From contig JAEYRK010000047.1 of NCBI GenBank assembly GCA_023435645.1, positions 16,509 to 80,508 on the forward strand: a stretch of 64,000 nt of DNA. Reading direction: 5' to 3'. Position numbers and translations under genes: made by a program. Under the pieces are notes generated by a model. The model was not told the origin of the DNA. It did not search any database and was given only the letters and a program-made list of their open reading frames with translations. Source of the stretch: Bacillota bacterium (GTDB lineage Bacteria > Bacillota > Clostridia > Lachnospirales > Lachnospiraceae). Below are positions 32,140-41,569 of this stretch, one piece after another. Position 1 is the stretch's first letter. Each line of letters starts with the position of its first letter.

Positions 32140-33051
32140 ATGTCATCATATCAAATGGGCTTGTTAATTCAAGCATGTATTTCAGTCATATCCATCACCG
32201 GAATTTTTGCACTTACCGGTCTTGCGGGAATGTTTAGCTTAGGGCAGGCTGGTTATATGGCGATAGGGGCATATGGAACCTTCATCCTGGCTAGCAAGCT
32301 TGGGGTTTCCTTCTGGCTTACCTCATTGCTGGGAATTTCGATCTCCGCAGTCATCGCCTGTATTGCTGCTTATCCGACCGTACGTCTTAGAAAGGATTAC
32401 TTTTCACTGATCTCTATTGGCCTAGGACAGGCGGTTACCGCGTTACTTATTACTTTCAGCAGTATTACCAATGGATCTCAGGGCTTTACGAGGATCCCCA
32501 AGGTAAAAAATCTTTTGATTATAGTTTTAATTATTACTGTGATAGTGATCATCGCCATCCACAACTTAAAGTATTCCCGCTTTGGCCGTATGTGTATTGC
32601 ATTAAAGAATGATGAGCTGGCTGCAAAAAGCTTTGCCATCGATGTGTACAAGCTCAAAATCAAGGTATACGTTCTGGCTTCCATTATTGCTTCTGTTGCA
32701 GGAATTCTGTTAGGTCTGCAGAGCAGAGTGTTGCTTCCTGAGACCTTTGGATTTACGGCCTCCTCCGAAATGGAAATCTTTCTTTTCTTCGGTGGTACCA
32801 ACAGTATGACGGGCTCTATATTCTCCGGATTTGTTCTTAAGGTATTACCTGAGCTATTCAGAAGTGTAACCCTGTTTGGACAAAGCCTACAAGAGTATCG
32901 TACCATTTTATATTGTATTTTAATTATTATTGTACTGAACGTAAGGCCTGCCGGATTATTTGGTGAATACGAGCTTAGCCTGAAAAGCCTTAAGAAATTA
33001 TTCACGAAAAAAAAGTCAAAAGAAAACGGTGGAAGGAGGGTGCGTAAATAA
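32140..33051 (+). CDS. ABC permease, LivM type
   Basis: A 303-aa LivM-family subunit with eight to nine membrane segments. Family features are GLAGMFSLGQAGYMAIGAYG near residue 30, YPTVRLRKDYFSLISIGLGQ, and the coupling block SRFGRMCIALKNDELAAKSF. The C-terminal tail is strongly basic. AGGAGG precedes the start. The stop and the next ATG share one base (TAATG), indicating coupled translation. Confidence 0.92.
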   Translation: MSSYQMGLLIQACISVISITGIFALTGLAGMFSLGQAGYMAIGAYGTFILASKLGVSFWLTSLLGISISAVIACIAAYPTVRLRKDYFSLISIGLGQAVTALLITFSSITNGSQGFTRIPKVKNLLIIVLIITVIVIIAIHNLKYSRFGRMCIALKNDELAAKSFAIDVYKLKIKVYVLASIIASVAGILLGLQSRVLLPETFGFTASSEMEIFLFFGGTNSMTGSIFSGFVLKVLPELFRSVTLFGQSLQEYRTILYCILIIIVLNVRPAGLFGEYELSLKSLKKLFTKKKSKENGGRRVRK

Positions 33052-33821
33052 TGAGTGATTATATTCTTAGAACGAAGGAGATCGGAATCAAATTTGGCGG
33101 TGTTACTGCTGTAGATAAGTTCTCCATGGAAATTAAAAAGGGAGAAATTAAAGGGATTATCGGTCCCAATGGTGCCGGAAAAACCACAATCTTTAATCTC
33201 TTATCACATATTTATACACCTGGCTCAGGCTCCATAGAATTTGATGGCGTGGATGTTACCGCAAAGGATCAAATTCAGATTGCCCGCATGGGACTTTCAA
33301 GAACCTTCCAGAATACCCGTCTTTTCGCCGGACTGAATGTTCTTGATAATGTTAAGGTTGGTTTGGACCATGCCGGTAAATACAGTATGCTTGAGGCATT
33401 TTTCAGACTACCCCGTGTTCGTAAGGAGGAAAAGAGAATCGAAGCAGAGGCATTACATTGTCTCGAGGTTCTGAAGCTTTCCCAGTATGCAGAAATGAGA
33501 CCCAGTAATCTGTCCTACGGAATTCAAAGAAGAGTAGAGATCGCCAGGGCGCTTGCCAGCAGACCGAAGCTGCTGCTCCTGGATGAGCCGGCTGCTGGTC
33601 TTAATCCCGAGGAAGTATTTGTACTGATTGACTTTATTCGTGACATAAAGGAAAAGTTTGATTTATCAATTTTAATCATTGAACATCGTATGGATTTAAT
33701 CATGAGCTTATGTGATTACATCTATGTACAGGATTTTGGACATACGATTGCCCATGGAACACCTGAGGAAATTCAAGTGAATCCTGCTGTATTGGCTGCA
33801 TATTTAGGTGAGGAGGAATAG
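33051..33821 (+). CDS. ABC ATP-binding protein, LivG type
   Basis: A 256-aa ATPase. Walker A is GPNGAGKTTIFN, the Q-loop region is LSRTFQNTRLF, the signature is LSYGIQRRVEIA, and Walker B is LLLLDEPAAGLNPEE, followed by the switch His in IIEHRMDLIM. These are LivG-type features, including the long helical insert before the signature. One of the two ATPases that energise the importer. Confidence 0.93.
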   Translation: MSDYILRTKEIGIKFGGVTAVDKFSMEIKKGEIKGIIGPNGAGKTTIFNLLSHIYTPGSGSIEFDGVDVTAKDQIQIARMGLSRTFQNTRLFAGLNVLDNVKVGLDHAGKYSMLEAFFRLPRVRKEEKRIEAEALHCLEVLKLSQYAEMRPSNLSYGIQRRVEIARALASRPKLLLLDEPAAGLNPEEVFVLIDFIRDIKEKFDLSILIIEHRMDLIMSLCDYIYVQDFGHTIAHGTPEEIQVNPAVLAAYLGEEE

Positions 33822-33825
33822 TAGC

Positions 33826-34557
33826 ATGACATTGTTGAATATTAAGGACTTAAGAGTCACATATGGACAAGTGGAAGCTATTCATGGCATCAATATGCAG
33901 GTGGAGCAAGGTAGTATCACTGCAATTATTGGTTCCAATGGAGCTGGAAAAACCACGATACTTAATGCGATCTCTGGCATGGTGAAGCGTACAGGAGTCA
34001 TTGAATTTGACGGTAAGCAGCTACCGGATAAGTCCAACCAGATTGTGAAATATGGAATTGCACAGGTACCTGAGGGACGTAAGGTTTTTGCGGGCCTATC
34101 CGTAGAAGAAAATCTGAGAATTGGTGCTTACTGCAATAGTGACAGAAGTGAAATCAATTGTCTGATTAATGAACAGTATAAGCTTTTCCCTCGCCTGAAG
34201 GAGCGAAAGAACCAGGACGCCGGAACACTTTCCGGTGGAGAGCAGCAAATGCTGGTAATCTGCAGAGCCTTAATGTCTAAGCCGCGCCTGTTACTGCTGG
34301 ATGAGCCCTCCCTTGGATTAGCACCGATTGTTGTTAAGGACGTATTTGCCAATATACAATCCGTAAGAAAACAGGGGATAACGGTTGTACTTGTAGAGCA
34401 GAATGCAAAAAAATCACTGAGCATTTGTGACTATGGTTATGTAATCGAGAATGGTAATGTTGCATGTCATGGCACAGGTAAGTCACTACTGGATAATCCG
34501 GATATCGCCAAGGCTTATCTCGGAGGGAATCGTAGTAGTGTGGACCCGATTAAATAA
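33826..34557 (+). CDS. ABC ATP-binding protein, LivF type
   Basis: About 243 aa. Walker A is GSNGAGKTTILN, followed by QVPEGRKVFAGLSVEENLRI (characteristic of LivF), signature TLSGGEQQMLVI, Walker B LLLLDEPSLGLAP and VVLVEQNAKKSL. ATG 33826 is preferred because GAGGAGGAA lies 8-10 bp upstream. An in-frame ATG at 33808 falls before that site. Partner of the LivG-type ATPase. Confidence 0.93.
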   Translation: MTLLNIKDLRVTYGQVEAIHGINMQVEQGSITAIIGSNGAGKTTILNAISGMVKRTGVIEFDGKQLPDKSNQIVKYGIAQVPEGRKVFAGLSVEENLRIGAYCNSDRSEINCLINEQYKLFPRLKERKNQDAGTLSGGEQQMLVICRALMSKPRLLLLDEPSLGLAPIVVKDVFANIQSVRKQGITVVLVEQNAKKSLSICDYGYVIENGNVACHGTGKSLLDNPDIAKAYLGGNRSSVDPIK

Positions 34558-34577
34558 TAGATATCAAGGAGTAGAAT

Positions 34578-35351
34578 ATGGAAACGTTTAATAATGTGGT
34601 TGATCAATTACAGGTCAGAGTGTTTGAGACAAGAAGAGAAATGGGTCTTAATGCTGCCAAGGATGTTGAACATAAATTAAAGAGAATTATCGCCGAAAAG
34701 GGAGAAGCGACAGTGGTTTTTGCCGCTGCACCTTCTCAGAATGAATTACTGGAAGAATTGCTTGCTTGTGATGTGGAATGGAATCATGTCCGTGCGATGC
34801 ATATGGATGAATATGTTGGGCTGCCGAAGGATGCCCCTGCCGGTTTTGGCAACTTTCTGCGCCGTGCTATTTTCGATCGTGTCACATTTAAGGAAATACA
34901 TTATCTTTCTGATGCAGGTGAGGAAGAGGCTGAGGCCTGTGCAGCTTATAGTGCACTCTTGGAGAAATATCCTCCCGATCTGATTTTACTTGGTGTTGGT
35001 GAAAACGGACATCTGGCCTTCAATGATCCTCCGGTGGCTGATTTTAATGATCCCCATCTGGTTAAGGTAGTGGAGCTTGACGAGGTATGCCGTAAGCAAC
35101 AGGTGAATGATGGCTGCTTCCCGTCCTTAGAGGAGGTTCCCAAATTTGCCTTAACACTGACCATGAGTGCTATTACGAGAATTCCGGAGACTGTAGCTGT
35201 AGTACCCGGTATCTTAAAGGCAAATGCAATTGAAGCAATGCTTCATGGCCCGATCTCTACCGCTTGCCCTGCAAGCATACTTAGAACACATCCGTCCTCA
35301 GTGCTTTATCTGGATATGGATAGTGCATCAAAGGCAAAGCTTAGCCTGTAG
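34578..35351 (+). CDS. NagB-like sugar-phosphate isomerase/deaminase
   Basis: A 257-aa glucosamine-6-phosphate isomerase/deaminase-family protein. The family sites are visible: FAAAPSQNELLEELL (phosphate loop; the usual SGGSTP is SQN), MHMDEYVGL (catalytic Asp), and LLGVGENGHLAFNDPP (Asp/His relay and Glu). The C-terminal THPSSVLYLD block is also present. Substitutions in the phosphate loop and context suggest a substrate other than glucosamine-6-P, perhaps an amino-sugar acid. Follows the transporter genes by 20 bp with AAGGAG. Confidence 0.85.
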   Translation: METFNNVVDQLQVRVFETRREMGLNAAKDVEHKLKRIIAEKGEATVVFAAAPSQNELLEELLACDVEWNHVRAMHMDEYVGLPKDAPAGFGNFLRRAIFDRVTFKEIHYLSDAGEEEAEACAAYSALLEKYPPDLILLGVGENGHLAFNDPPVADFNDPHLVKVVELDEVCRKQQVNDGCFPSLEEVPKFALTLTMSAITRIPETVAVVPGILKANAIEAMLHGPISTACPASILRTHPSSVLYLDMDSASKAKLSL

Positions 35352-35369
35352 AATAAAGGAGTTAATCAA

Positions 35370-36116
35370 ATGCTATTACATCGAATGTCAGCAGATGAAA
35401 TTGTGAAGCAGGATCCGGAGCTTGCGATTATTCCTGTAGGCTCCATTGAACAGCATGGACCGCACCTACCTGTTATTACAGATTGGTCCATTGCTACAGC
35501 CTTAGGAGAAGGGGTAGCAAAAAAGACCGGAGGCTTTCTGATTCCGGCGCTGCCAATCAGCACCTGTAGAGAGCAGATGGGAAAAAAGGGGTCTGTCTGG
35601 ATGAATCCGGACACCTTTTATCATATGATGACGGATATCGTGATGTCCCTCAAGGAGCAGGGCTTTAAGAAGATATGCCTTTTACAATGCCATGGCGGTA
35701 TTTTTATGATGACACCATTGGTACGGGAGTTAAATGCGAAGTATAACCCGGAGCTAATGGTAGCCAAAATCGATATTTGTGATCTCTTCCCTATGCTTTA
35801 TAAGGAAGGAATAATGGAGACCAATACGGAATTACATGCAGGTGAATGTGAAACATCTCTGATGCTTCATTTGGAGCCGGATACAGTACGGATGGAGGAA
35901 GCGAAGGATTATGTACCGAAGGTGCCTCGCCCCTATCTAAGCTACGGCAGTATATTCCGAGCAACTCCTACCGGTGTATGGGGTGAGCCTACGAAGGCTT
36001 CAGCCTCGAAAGGCAAGCAAATTCTTGAGTGTGCCATAGATTTCTCAGTTACTCAGATGCAGGAAGCATTTGATTTTATGGCAAAGAAGGAACCCTTTGG
36101 ATACAGTCAATTTTAA
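35370..36116 (+). CDS. creatininase family amidohydrolase
   Basis: A 248-aa metal-dependent cyclic-amide hydrolase-like protein. Metal-site motifs are VGSIEQHGPHLPVITDW (Glu, His, Asp) near residue 25, CHGG near 110, and ELHAGECETSLML (Glu) near 155. The family includes creatinine amidohydrolase, FAPy deformylase and MftE, so the reaction is probably hydrolysis of an amide or lactam. Sits between the NagB-like and Gfo/Idh genes with tight spacing (18 and 10 bp). Confidence 0.87.
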   Translation: MLLHRMSADEIVKQDPELAIIPVGSIEQHGPHLPVITDWSIATALGEGVAKKTGGFLIPALPISTCREQMGKKGSVWMNPDTFYHMMTDIVMSLKEQGFKKICLLQCHGGIFMMTPLVRELNAKYNPELMVAKIDICDLFPMLYKEGIMETNTELHAGECETSLMLHLEPDTVRMEEAKDYVPKVPRPYLSYGSIFRATPTGVWGEPTKASASKGKQILECAIDFSVTQMQEAFDFMAKKEPFGYSQF

Positions 36117-36126
36117 GGAGGAAGTT

Positions 36127-37200
36127 ATGGGAGATAAGGTTAGAGTATTAATCGTGGGAGCGGCTTTTTCTGCAGACCTACATGCAGACGGCTATGCACG
36201 GATTAAGGATAAAGCGCAGATTGTAGGAATCGTTGACCGGGCAGTTGACAGAATTCATGCATTAGCAGAGAGATATGGATTTACAGATTATGTGGCCTAT
36301 GATGATTATGAAAAGGCAATTGCAGAAGTAGAGTGTGATGTGGTTGATATTTGCATGCCTAACTTCCTACATCATGATGTGGCTATAGCAGCACTCAATC
36401 GTGGCAGACATGTTATCTGCGAGAAGCCTTTGGCTACAACGGTGGAGGATGCTAGGAATATGGTTGAAACCGCTAAGAAAGTAGGCAAGCAGATATATTA
36501 TGCGGAGGATTGGCTCTTTGCCCCTGCATTCCAGAAGGCAGTGAATATATTAAAGAGCGGTCAGCTGGGCAAGCCTCTGTATATCAGAGCCCGTGAAAGC
36601 CATTCCGGCTCCCACAGTCCCTTTGCACAGACCATTAAATACTGTGGTGGAGGCTGTATGGTTCATCTGGGTGTGCATCCGGTCAGCTTCATGTTAGCTT
36701 TAAAGAACAATGAGTGGAAGGAACTGGTAGCCATGACCTCTGGCGGTAGTGATAATAACCTGGTGCATCATCAGATGGAGGGTGAGGATTGGGCCGGTGC
36801 CTTCATGAGCTTTAAGGATGGAACCTATGCTACCCTAGAGGCGAACTATGTAACAGTGGGCGGAATGGAGGATATGGTAGATATCTATTGTGAGCAGGGA
36901 TGCATCCATGTAGATTTATCCTTCTCCGGACCGGTAAAGGTATTTAGCATTCCGGGACTTGATTATACCGTGGAGAAAGCAGAAGTAACAACAGGCTGGT
37001 CAACACCTGCCATTGACGAAAAATATAATCTGGGCTACACAGGAGAAATTCTTCACTTTATGGAATGTGCAGCTCAAAACAAGGAAGCCATGGTTGGACT
37101 TCGTGGAGTTGATGGGTTGGAAGCGTTAGAGGTTATCAATCTGATTTATAAATCATCTCGTGAGGGTATAAAGATTCAAAATAGCAAATTGGAGGCGTAA
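36127..37200 (+). CDS. Gfo/Idh/MocA family oxidoreductase (2)
   Basis: A 357-aa NAD(P)-dependent sugar oxidoreductase. The N-terminal Rossmann motif VRVLIVGAAFSADLHADGYA has Ala in place of a usual Gly. The signature GRHVICEKPLATTVEDARNM contains the EKP motif, and the catalytic region GGGCMVHLGVHPVSFML carries the conserved His. TTAAGGAGGAAGTT precedes ATG 36127. The frame is open further upstream, but that part overlaps the creatininase gene. Likely oxidises or reduces a ring or chain hydroxyl of the pathway intermediate. Confidence 0.9.
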   Translation: MGDKVRVLIVGAAFSADLHADGYARIKDKAQIVGIVDRAVDRIHALAERYGFTDYVAYDDYEKAIAEVECDVVDICMPNFLHHDVAIAALNRGRHVICEKPLATTVEDARNMVETAKKVGKQIYYAEDWLFAPAFQKAVNILKSGQLGKPLYIRARESHSGSHSPFAQTIKYCGGGCMVHLGVHPVSFMLALKNNEWKELVAMTSGGSDNNLVHHQMEGEDWAGAFMSFKDGTYATLEANYVTVGGMEDMVDIYCEQGCIHVDLSFSGPVKVFSIPGLDYTVEKAEVTTGWSTPAIDEKYNLGYTGEILHFMECAAQNKEAMVGLRGVDGLEALEVINLIYKSSREGIKIQNSKLEA

Positions 37201-37202
37201 TT

Positions 37203-39806
37203 ATGATGGTAAAGGATATTATGATACCGGTAACGATAGGCGGAGTAACCTTTAAAAACCCCTTCTATGTTGCATCCGGTCCAACGACCAAAAATGTTCG
37301 CCAATTAAAGCGCATTGAGGAGACAGGCTGGGCTGCGGCTAGTATCAAGCTCAGTATTGATCCTGCTCCTTATATCAATCGTAAGCCTCGTTATGGGATT
37401 TTTGAAGACAGAAACGCCCTTGCCTTTACCACAGAAAAAAGACTAACCTTTGAGGAAGGCTTAAAGCTGATTAGGGATGCAAAAAAGGTATTAACCGAGC
37501 TTAAGCTTATGGCTAACATTACCTATGCCGGAGAGATCGGAGTAGATGGCTGGGTGAATATGGCGAAGAAATTTGAGGAAGCCGGAGCAGACATTATTGA
37601 ACTTAATATGTGCTGTCCGAATATGTCCTTTAATTTGGAGCTTACCAGCGGAGATTCTGCTTCCACTAAGAAGAAGACCGGTGCCAGTATGGGCCAGCAG
37701 GCGGATGTGGCAGCAGAGATTGCAAAGGCAGTAAAAGATAACATCAGCATCCCCTTATTTGTAAAGCTGACTCCGGAGGGTGGTCAGATTGCAAAGGTGG
37801 CACAGGCTCTGTATGCAGTAGGTGTAGATGCTGTCGGGTCAACGGGTAACCGTATGGGCATCCCCCCCATAAATCTGGATCATCCCGAAAGCTCTTACTT
37901 CCATTTGCAGGATGAAATCAGCATGAGCTGCCATTGCGGAAGCTGGTTGAAGCCATTGGCACAGCGTGATACCTATGAAATTAGAAAGGTATGCGGAAAT
38001 GATCCCTTTATTATGGCAACAGGCGGCATCACCAACTGGAAGGATGCTGTTGAGATGGTACTGTGTGGAGGAAACCTGCTTGGTATCTGTGCAGAAACCC
38101 TAATCAACGGTTATGACATTGTTCGTCCGATGATTGCAGGAATGAAGCAGTATATGGATGACAATGGATATCAGACTCTGGATGATTTCCGATCAAAGAT
38201 TGTACCGGAGGTAAAGACAGCAACGGAGGTTACCCTTCATGGCGGCTATGCCAGCATTAAGAAGCCTAATCTTTCCGCTCCCTGTAAGGTTGCTTGTCCT
38301 CACCATGTTCCGGCGCAGGCCTATATTAGAAAGGTAGCCAAGGGGGAATACAGAGAAGCCTTTGACTTGATTACCTCTAAAAATCCACTGCAGGGGATCT
38401 GCGGACTTGTATGCAGCCATCCCTGTGAGGATGCCTGTACCCGTGGCATTAAGGGTAGAGCCGTACAAATAAGAGATATTAAGCGCTTCGTACTTGAGTA
38501 TGGTAAGGAAAAGGGATGGAAGCCCAATGTTTCTGTGGCAGAGGATAACGGTCACAGGGTTGCTGTCATCGGCTCCGGACCAGCCAGTCTTTCCTGTGCG
38601 GTAGAGCTTAGGAGAGCCGGCTATCAGGTTACTGTTTTTGAACGTGAGGAAAGACTGGGCGGAAATCTTGCCTATGGTTTACCGAAGTTCAGAATGGGGC
38701 AACACCTCATTGAGGAAGAGCTAGATGCGATCAAAGCGCTGGGTGTTATCTTTGAAACGGGCAAGGAATTTGGCAAGGATTTAACCCTAGCATCCCTGAA
38801 GGAGGAGAAGTTCGAAGCGATCTTCCTTGGAATTGGAGCACAAAAGGCAAAGGTACTGGATTTGGCAGGAGAGACTGCTCAGGGTGTTCTCTTCGGGAAT
38901 GAGTTCTTAAAGAGTGTAAGTAAGGAAGAGCCGCTTGCCCTCGGAAGGACGGTAATCGTATATGGTAGTCATTATGCAGCGATTGATTCTGCCAGAACTG
39001 CCATAAGACTGGGGGCTGAGAAGGTCTATCTGGCAATGAAAACGATTTCCTCTAAGCGTTCCTTCCTGGTTGAAAATATTAAAAGGGCAGAAGCAGAGGG
39101 TGTCAAGGCAATCAGTGGGGTAGAGTTAAAGAATATTGAGACGGCAGATGGCAAGGTGATTGCTGTGGAGCTCGAAAATACGATCGGAATCCCCATGAGA
39201 GTGGCTTGTGATACTCTGGTGATCGCAGAGGGAACCCAGGTTGAGCTGGACCTGATCGGAGGAATTGCTAATGTCAACGGCTTTATCAAAATTGCGTCCA
39301 AAACCGGTGCTACTGATCAAGAGGGAGTATTTGCCGGTGGAGATGCTGTAAGAAATGCCAACATCATTACAGCCATTGCTGCAGGCAAGACTGCTGCGGT
39401 ATCCATGGACCGTTATATCCTTGGAGAGAAAGCAACCCTGGAATATACCGAAGGTGTGGTTTGCGTGAATACGGAGGAGGTACTTCAGAGAGTAGGATAC
39501 TTTAAAGAGGAACCTTCAGCCCTTCCTAGCGAACTGGAGGTAGAGAAGGAGCTGACAAACAATTTCGAAGCCTATACGAGAGTGATGACGGAAGAAGAAG
39601 CTGTGAAGGAGGCCTCCCGCTGCTTAAATTGTGGATGTGGAGAGGGTTGTCAATTATGTAAAACAATCTGTACCGATTTTGCTCCTTTCATTAAGGACAC
39701 TGATACTTTATCGATTGAACCAGAAGCTTGTGTAGCCTGTGGTATGTGCTACAATCGCTGTCCGAATCAGAATATCGAGATGGTGGTTACGAGTAGAAAT
39801 GTATAG
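37203..39806 (+). CDS. fused PreA-like / PreT-like flavin and Fe-S oxidoreductase
   Basis: 867 aa, a fusion of two dihydropyrimidine dehydrogenase-type subunits in one chain. Residues 1-330 are an FMN domain of the dihydroorotate/dihydropyrimidine dehydrogenase type (PVTIGGVTFKNPFYVASGPT, ELNMCCPNMSFN with the active-site Cys region). Residues 345-450 are the GltD/PreT Fe-S domain (CKVACPHHVPAQ, CGLVCSHPCEDACTRG). From 455 comes an FAD/NAD domain (AVIGSGPASLSCAVELRRAG, GGNLAYGLPKFRMG). The C terminus has Cys clusters CLNCGCGEGCQLC and CVACGMCYNRCP. Separate preT/preA genes are the commoner form. Suggests redox of a C=C bond next to an amide or carbonyl. Confidence 0.88.
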   Translation: MMVKDIMIPVTIGGVTFKNPFYVASGPTTKNVRQLKRIEETGWAAASIKLSIDPAPYINRKPRYGIFEDRNALAFTTEKRLTFEEGLKLIRDAKKVLTELKLMANITYAGEIGVDGWVNMAKKFEEAGADIIELNMCCPNMSFNLELTSGDSASTKKKTGASMGQQADVAAEIAKAVKDNISIPLFVKLTPEGGQIAKVAQALYAVGVDAVGSTGNRMGIPPINLDHPESSYFHLQDEISMSCHCGSWLKPLAQRDTYEIRKVCGNDPFIMATGGITNWKDAVEMVLCGGNLLGICAETLINGYDIVRPMIAGMKQYMDDNGYQTLDDFRSKIVPEVKTATEVTLHGGYASIKKPNLSAPCKVACPHHVPAQAYIRKVAKGEYREAFDLITSKNPLQGICGLVCSHPCEDACTRGIKGRAVQIRDIKRFVLEYGKEKGWKPNVSVAEDNGHRVAVIGSGPASLSCAVELRRAGYQVTVFEREERLGGNLAYGLPKFRMGQHLIEEELDAIKALGVIFETGKEFGKDLTLASLKEEKFEAIFLGIGAQKAKVLDLAGETAQGVLFGNEFLKSVSKEEPLALGRTVIVYGSHYAAIDSARTAIRLGAEKVYLAMKTISSKRSFLVENIKRAEAEGVKAISGVELKNIETADGKVIAVELENTIGIPMRVACDTLVIAEGTQVELDLIGGIANVNGFIKIASKTGATDQEGVFAGGDAVRNANIITAIAAGKTAAVSMDRYILGEKATLEYTEGVVCVNTEEVLQRVGYFKEEPSALPSELEVEKELTNNFEAYTRVMTEEEAVKEASRCLNCGCGEGCQLCKTICTDFAPFIKDTDTLSIEPEACVACGMCYNRCPNQNIEMVVTSRNV

Positions 39807-39854
39807 GATTCATTGGTAATAGTCGAAAATACAGTCTTAAAAGGAGGAAATGAA

Positions 39855-41474
39855 GTGCTTAGATTAAAACAGGAATATTTAGACATCTCCGCTATTTGGG
39901 AAGAAGCAGGAATCTCGACTCCCAGATATGATAGAAAGAAGATGATTGCTCATACAAGGGAAAATCCGAAATGGGTGCATTTTGGTTCAGGTAATCTGTT
40001 TCGTGGTTATATCGCTGTATTACAGCAGGAGCTTCTGGATAAGAACATCGAAGATACCGGCATTATCTCAGTAGAAACCTATGATTATGAAATCCTTGAT
40101 AAAGTATATCACCCTTATGATAATCTGAGTCTCGTCGTAACCATGTATCCCGACGGTAATCTGGGGAAAGAGGTTATGGGCAGTATTAGTGAAGCACTGG
40201 TGGGTGATTGCTCCAAGAAAAATGACTGGGAAAGACTCAAGGAGATCTTTACAAAGCCATCCCTTCAAATGGCGAGCTTTACGATTACAGAGAAGGGTTA
40301 TAACCTGGCTAAGACCACCGGAGAGTATTTTCCTGAGGTACTGGAGGATTTTAAAAATGGTCCCTCCTGTCCCCAGAACGTGATGGCGAAGGTAGTTGCC
40401 CTTGCCTATGAAAGATACCTGAGCGGTAAGCATCCGATTGCTTTCGTTAGTATGGATAATTGCTCCCACAATGGTGAGAAGCTATACAACGCTGTGAAGA
40501 AAGTAGCTGTAAAGTGGTTTGAGAATGGCTATGTTGACAAGGGATTTATTGAATATATCAATAATCCTGAGCTGGTTTCCTTCCCCTGGTCCATGATTGA
40601 TAAAATCACACCAAGACCTTCTGAAACAGTGAAGGAGCGTCTGAATAAGCTTGGCTTTGAGGATACTGATATTTTCTGCACGAAGAAAAATACCTACATC
40701 GCTCCCTTTGTCAATACGGAGGAAGCTCAGTATCTGGTCATCGAGGATAATTTTCCAAACGGTCGTATGAAGCTAGAAGAAGCAGGTGTATTCTTTACAG
40801 ATCGTGATACCGTTGACAAGTCAGAAAAAATGAAGGTATGCACTTGCCTTAATCCCTTGCATACCACATTAGCTGTGTATGGATGCTTGCTGGGCTTTGA
40901 ATCGATTGCAGATGAGATGAAGGACGAGTGCTTAAAGCAGCTGATCACGAAGGTGGGATACGAGGAAGGACTTCCGGTAGTAATCAATCCCGGAATTATC
41001 GATCCTAAAAGGTTTATCGATGAGGTAATCGGTAAGAGATTCCCCAATCCCTATACCCCCGATACTCCTCAGAGAATAGCGACAGATACCTCCCAAAAGG
41101 TAGCCATCCGTTTTGGTGAAACCATTAAGGCATATCATGGGAAGGAGCATCTGGATCCGAAGCAGCTGACCTTTATCCCGCTGGTCATTGCCGGCTGGTT
41201 AAGATATCTCCTTGGCGTAGATGATAAGGGAAACCAGATGCAGCTGAGTCCTGATCCGATGATGACTGAGCTAACGGCCGGCTTAGCTAAGATTAAGTTT
41301 GGTCAGCCTGAAACGGTTGAAAATGAGTTAAAGCCAATTCTGTCCGATACCAAATTATTTGGAATCAACCTGTATGAGGTTGGTCTGGGAGAAAAGGTTG
41401 AGCACTATTTTAAGGAGTTAATCGAGGGCAAGGGTTCTGTCAGAGCTACCTTAAAAAAGTATTTGGTTTGCTAA
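39855..41474 (+). CDS. mannitol dehydrogenase family protein (mannonate/fructuronate oxidoreductase-like)
   Basis: About 539 aa, of the long-chain mannitol dehydrogenase group containing UxuB, UxaB and MtlK. The N-terminal nucleotide region is WVHFGSGNLFRGYIA, then FVSMDNCSHNG near residue 200 and SMIDKITPRP near 245. The catalytic Lys-Asn-His block is KMKVCTCLNPLHTTLA near residue 325. GTG 39855 is chosen because AGGAGG lies 7 bp upstream. The TTG at 39813 has no such site. Most likely interconverts a 2-keto sugar acid and an aldonate with NAD(H). Confidence 0.87.
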   Translation: MLRLKQEYLDISAIWEEAGISTPRYDRKKMIAHTRENPKWVHFGSGNLFRGYIAVLQQELLDKNIEDTGIISVETYDYEILDKVYHPYDNLSLVVTMYPDGNLGKEVMGSISEALVGDCSKKNDWERLKEIFTKPSLQMASFTITEKGYNLAKTTGEYFPEVLEDFKNGPSCPQNVMAKVVALAYERYLSGKHPIAFVSMDNCSHNGEKLYNAVKKVAVKWFENGYVDKGFIEYINNPELVSFPWSMIDKITPRPSETVKERLNKLGFEDTDIFCTKKNTYIAPFVNTEEAQYLVIEDNFPNGRMKLEEAGVFFTDRDTVDKSEKMKVCTCLNPLHTTLAVYGCLLGFESIADEMKDECLKQLITKVGYEEGLPVVINPGIIDPKRFIDEVIGKRFPNPYTPDTPQRIATDTSQKVAIRFGETIKAYHGKEHLDPKQLTFIPLVIAGWLRYLLGVDDKGNQMQLSPDPMMTELTAGLAKIKFGQPETVENELKPILSDTKLFGINLYEVGLGEKVEHYFKELIEGKGSVRATLKKYLVC

Positions 41475-41491
41475 GTTGATGTAATTGATCA

Positions 41492-41550
41492 GGTATGGTA
41501 AAGCTTTGCTTATCTGCTTCCGGCAGAGAGCAGAGTTTTACCATTACCGT
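41492..41550 (+). promoter_or_regulatory. intercistronic hairpin before the larA-like gene
   Basis: GGTATGGTAAAGCTTTGC pairs imperfectly with GCAGAGTTTTACCATTACC. It occupies the largest gap inside the gene cluster and may tune expression of the downstream four genes. Confidence 0.5.
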
Positions 41551-41569
41551 ATTTCGGAGGTGGCATGTA

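Noticed and set aside
29932..34557. Branched-chain amino acid importer (livJHMGF)
   Set aside because: Family membership is clear, but the downstream sugar-acid enzymes and LacI control argue against leucine/isoleucine/valine, so liv symbols were withheld.
34578..35351. Canonical glucosamine-6-phosphate deaminase (nagB)
   Set aside because: The catalytic blocks fit but the phosphate loop departs from the usual SGGSTP, and the operon is not an amino-sugar PTS operon, so no nagB symbol is given.
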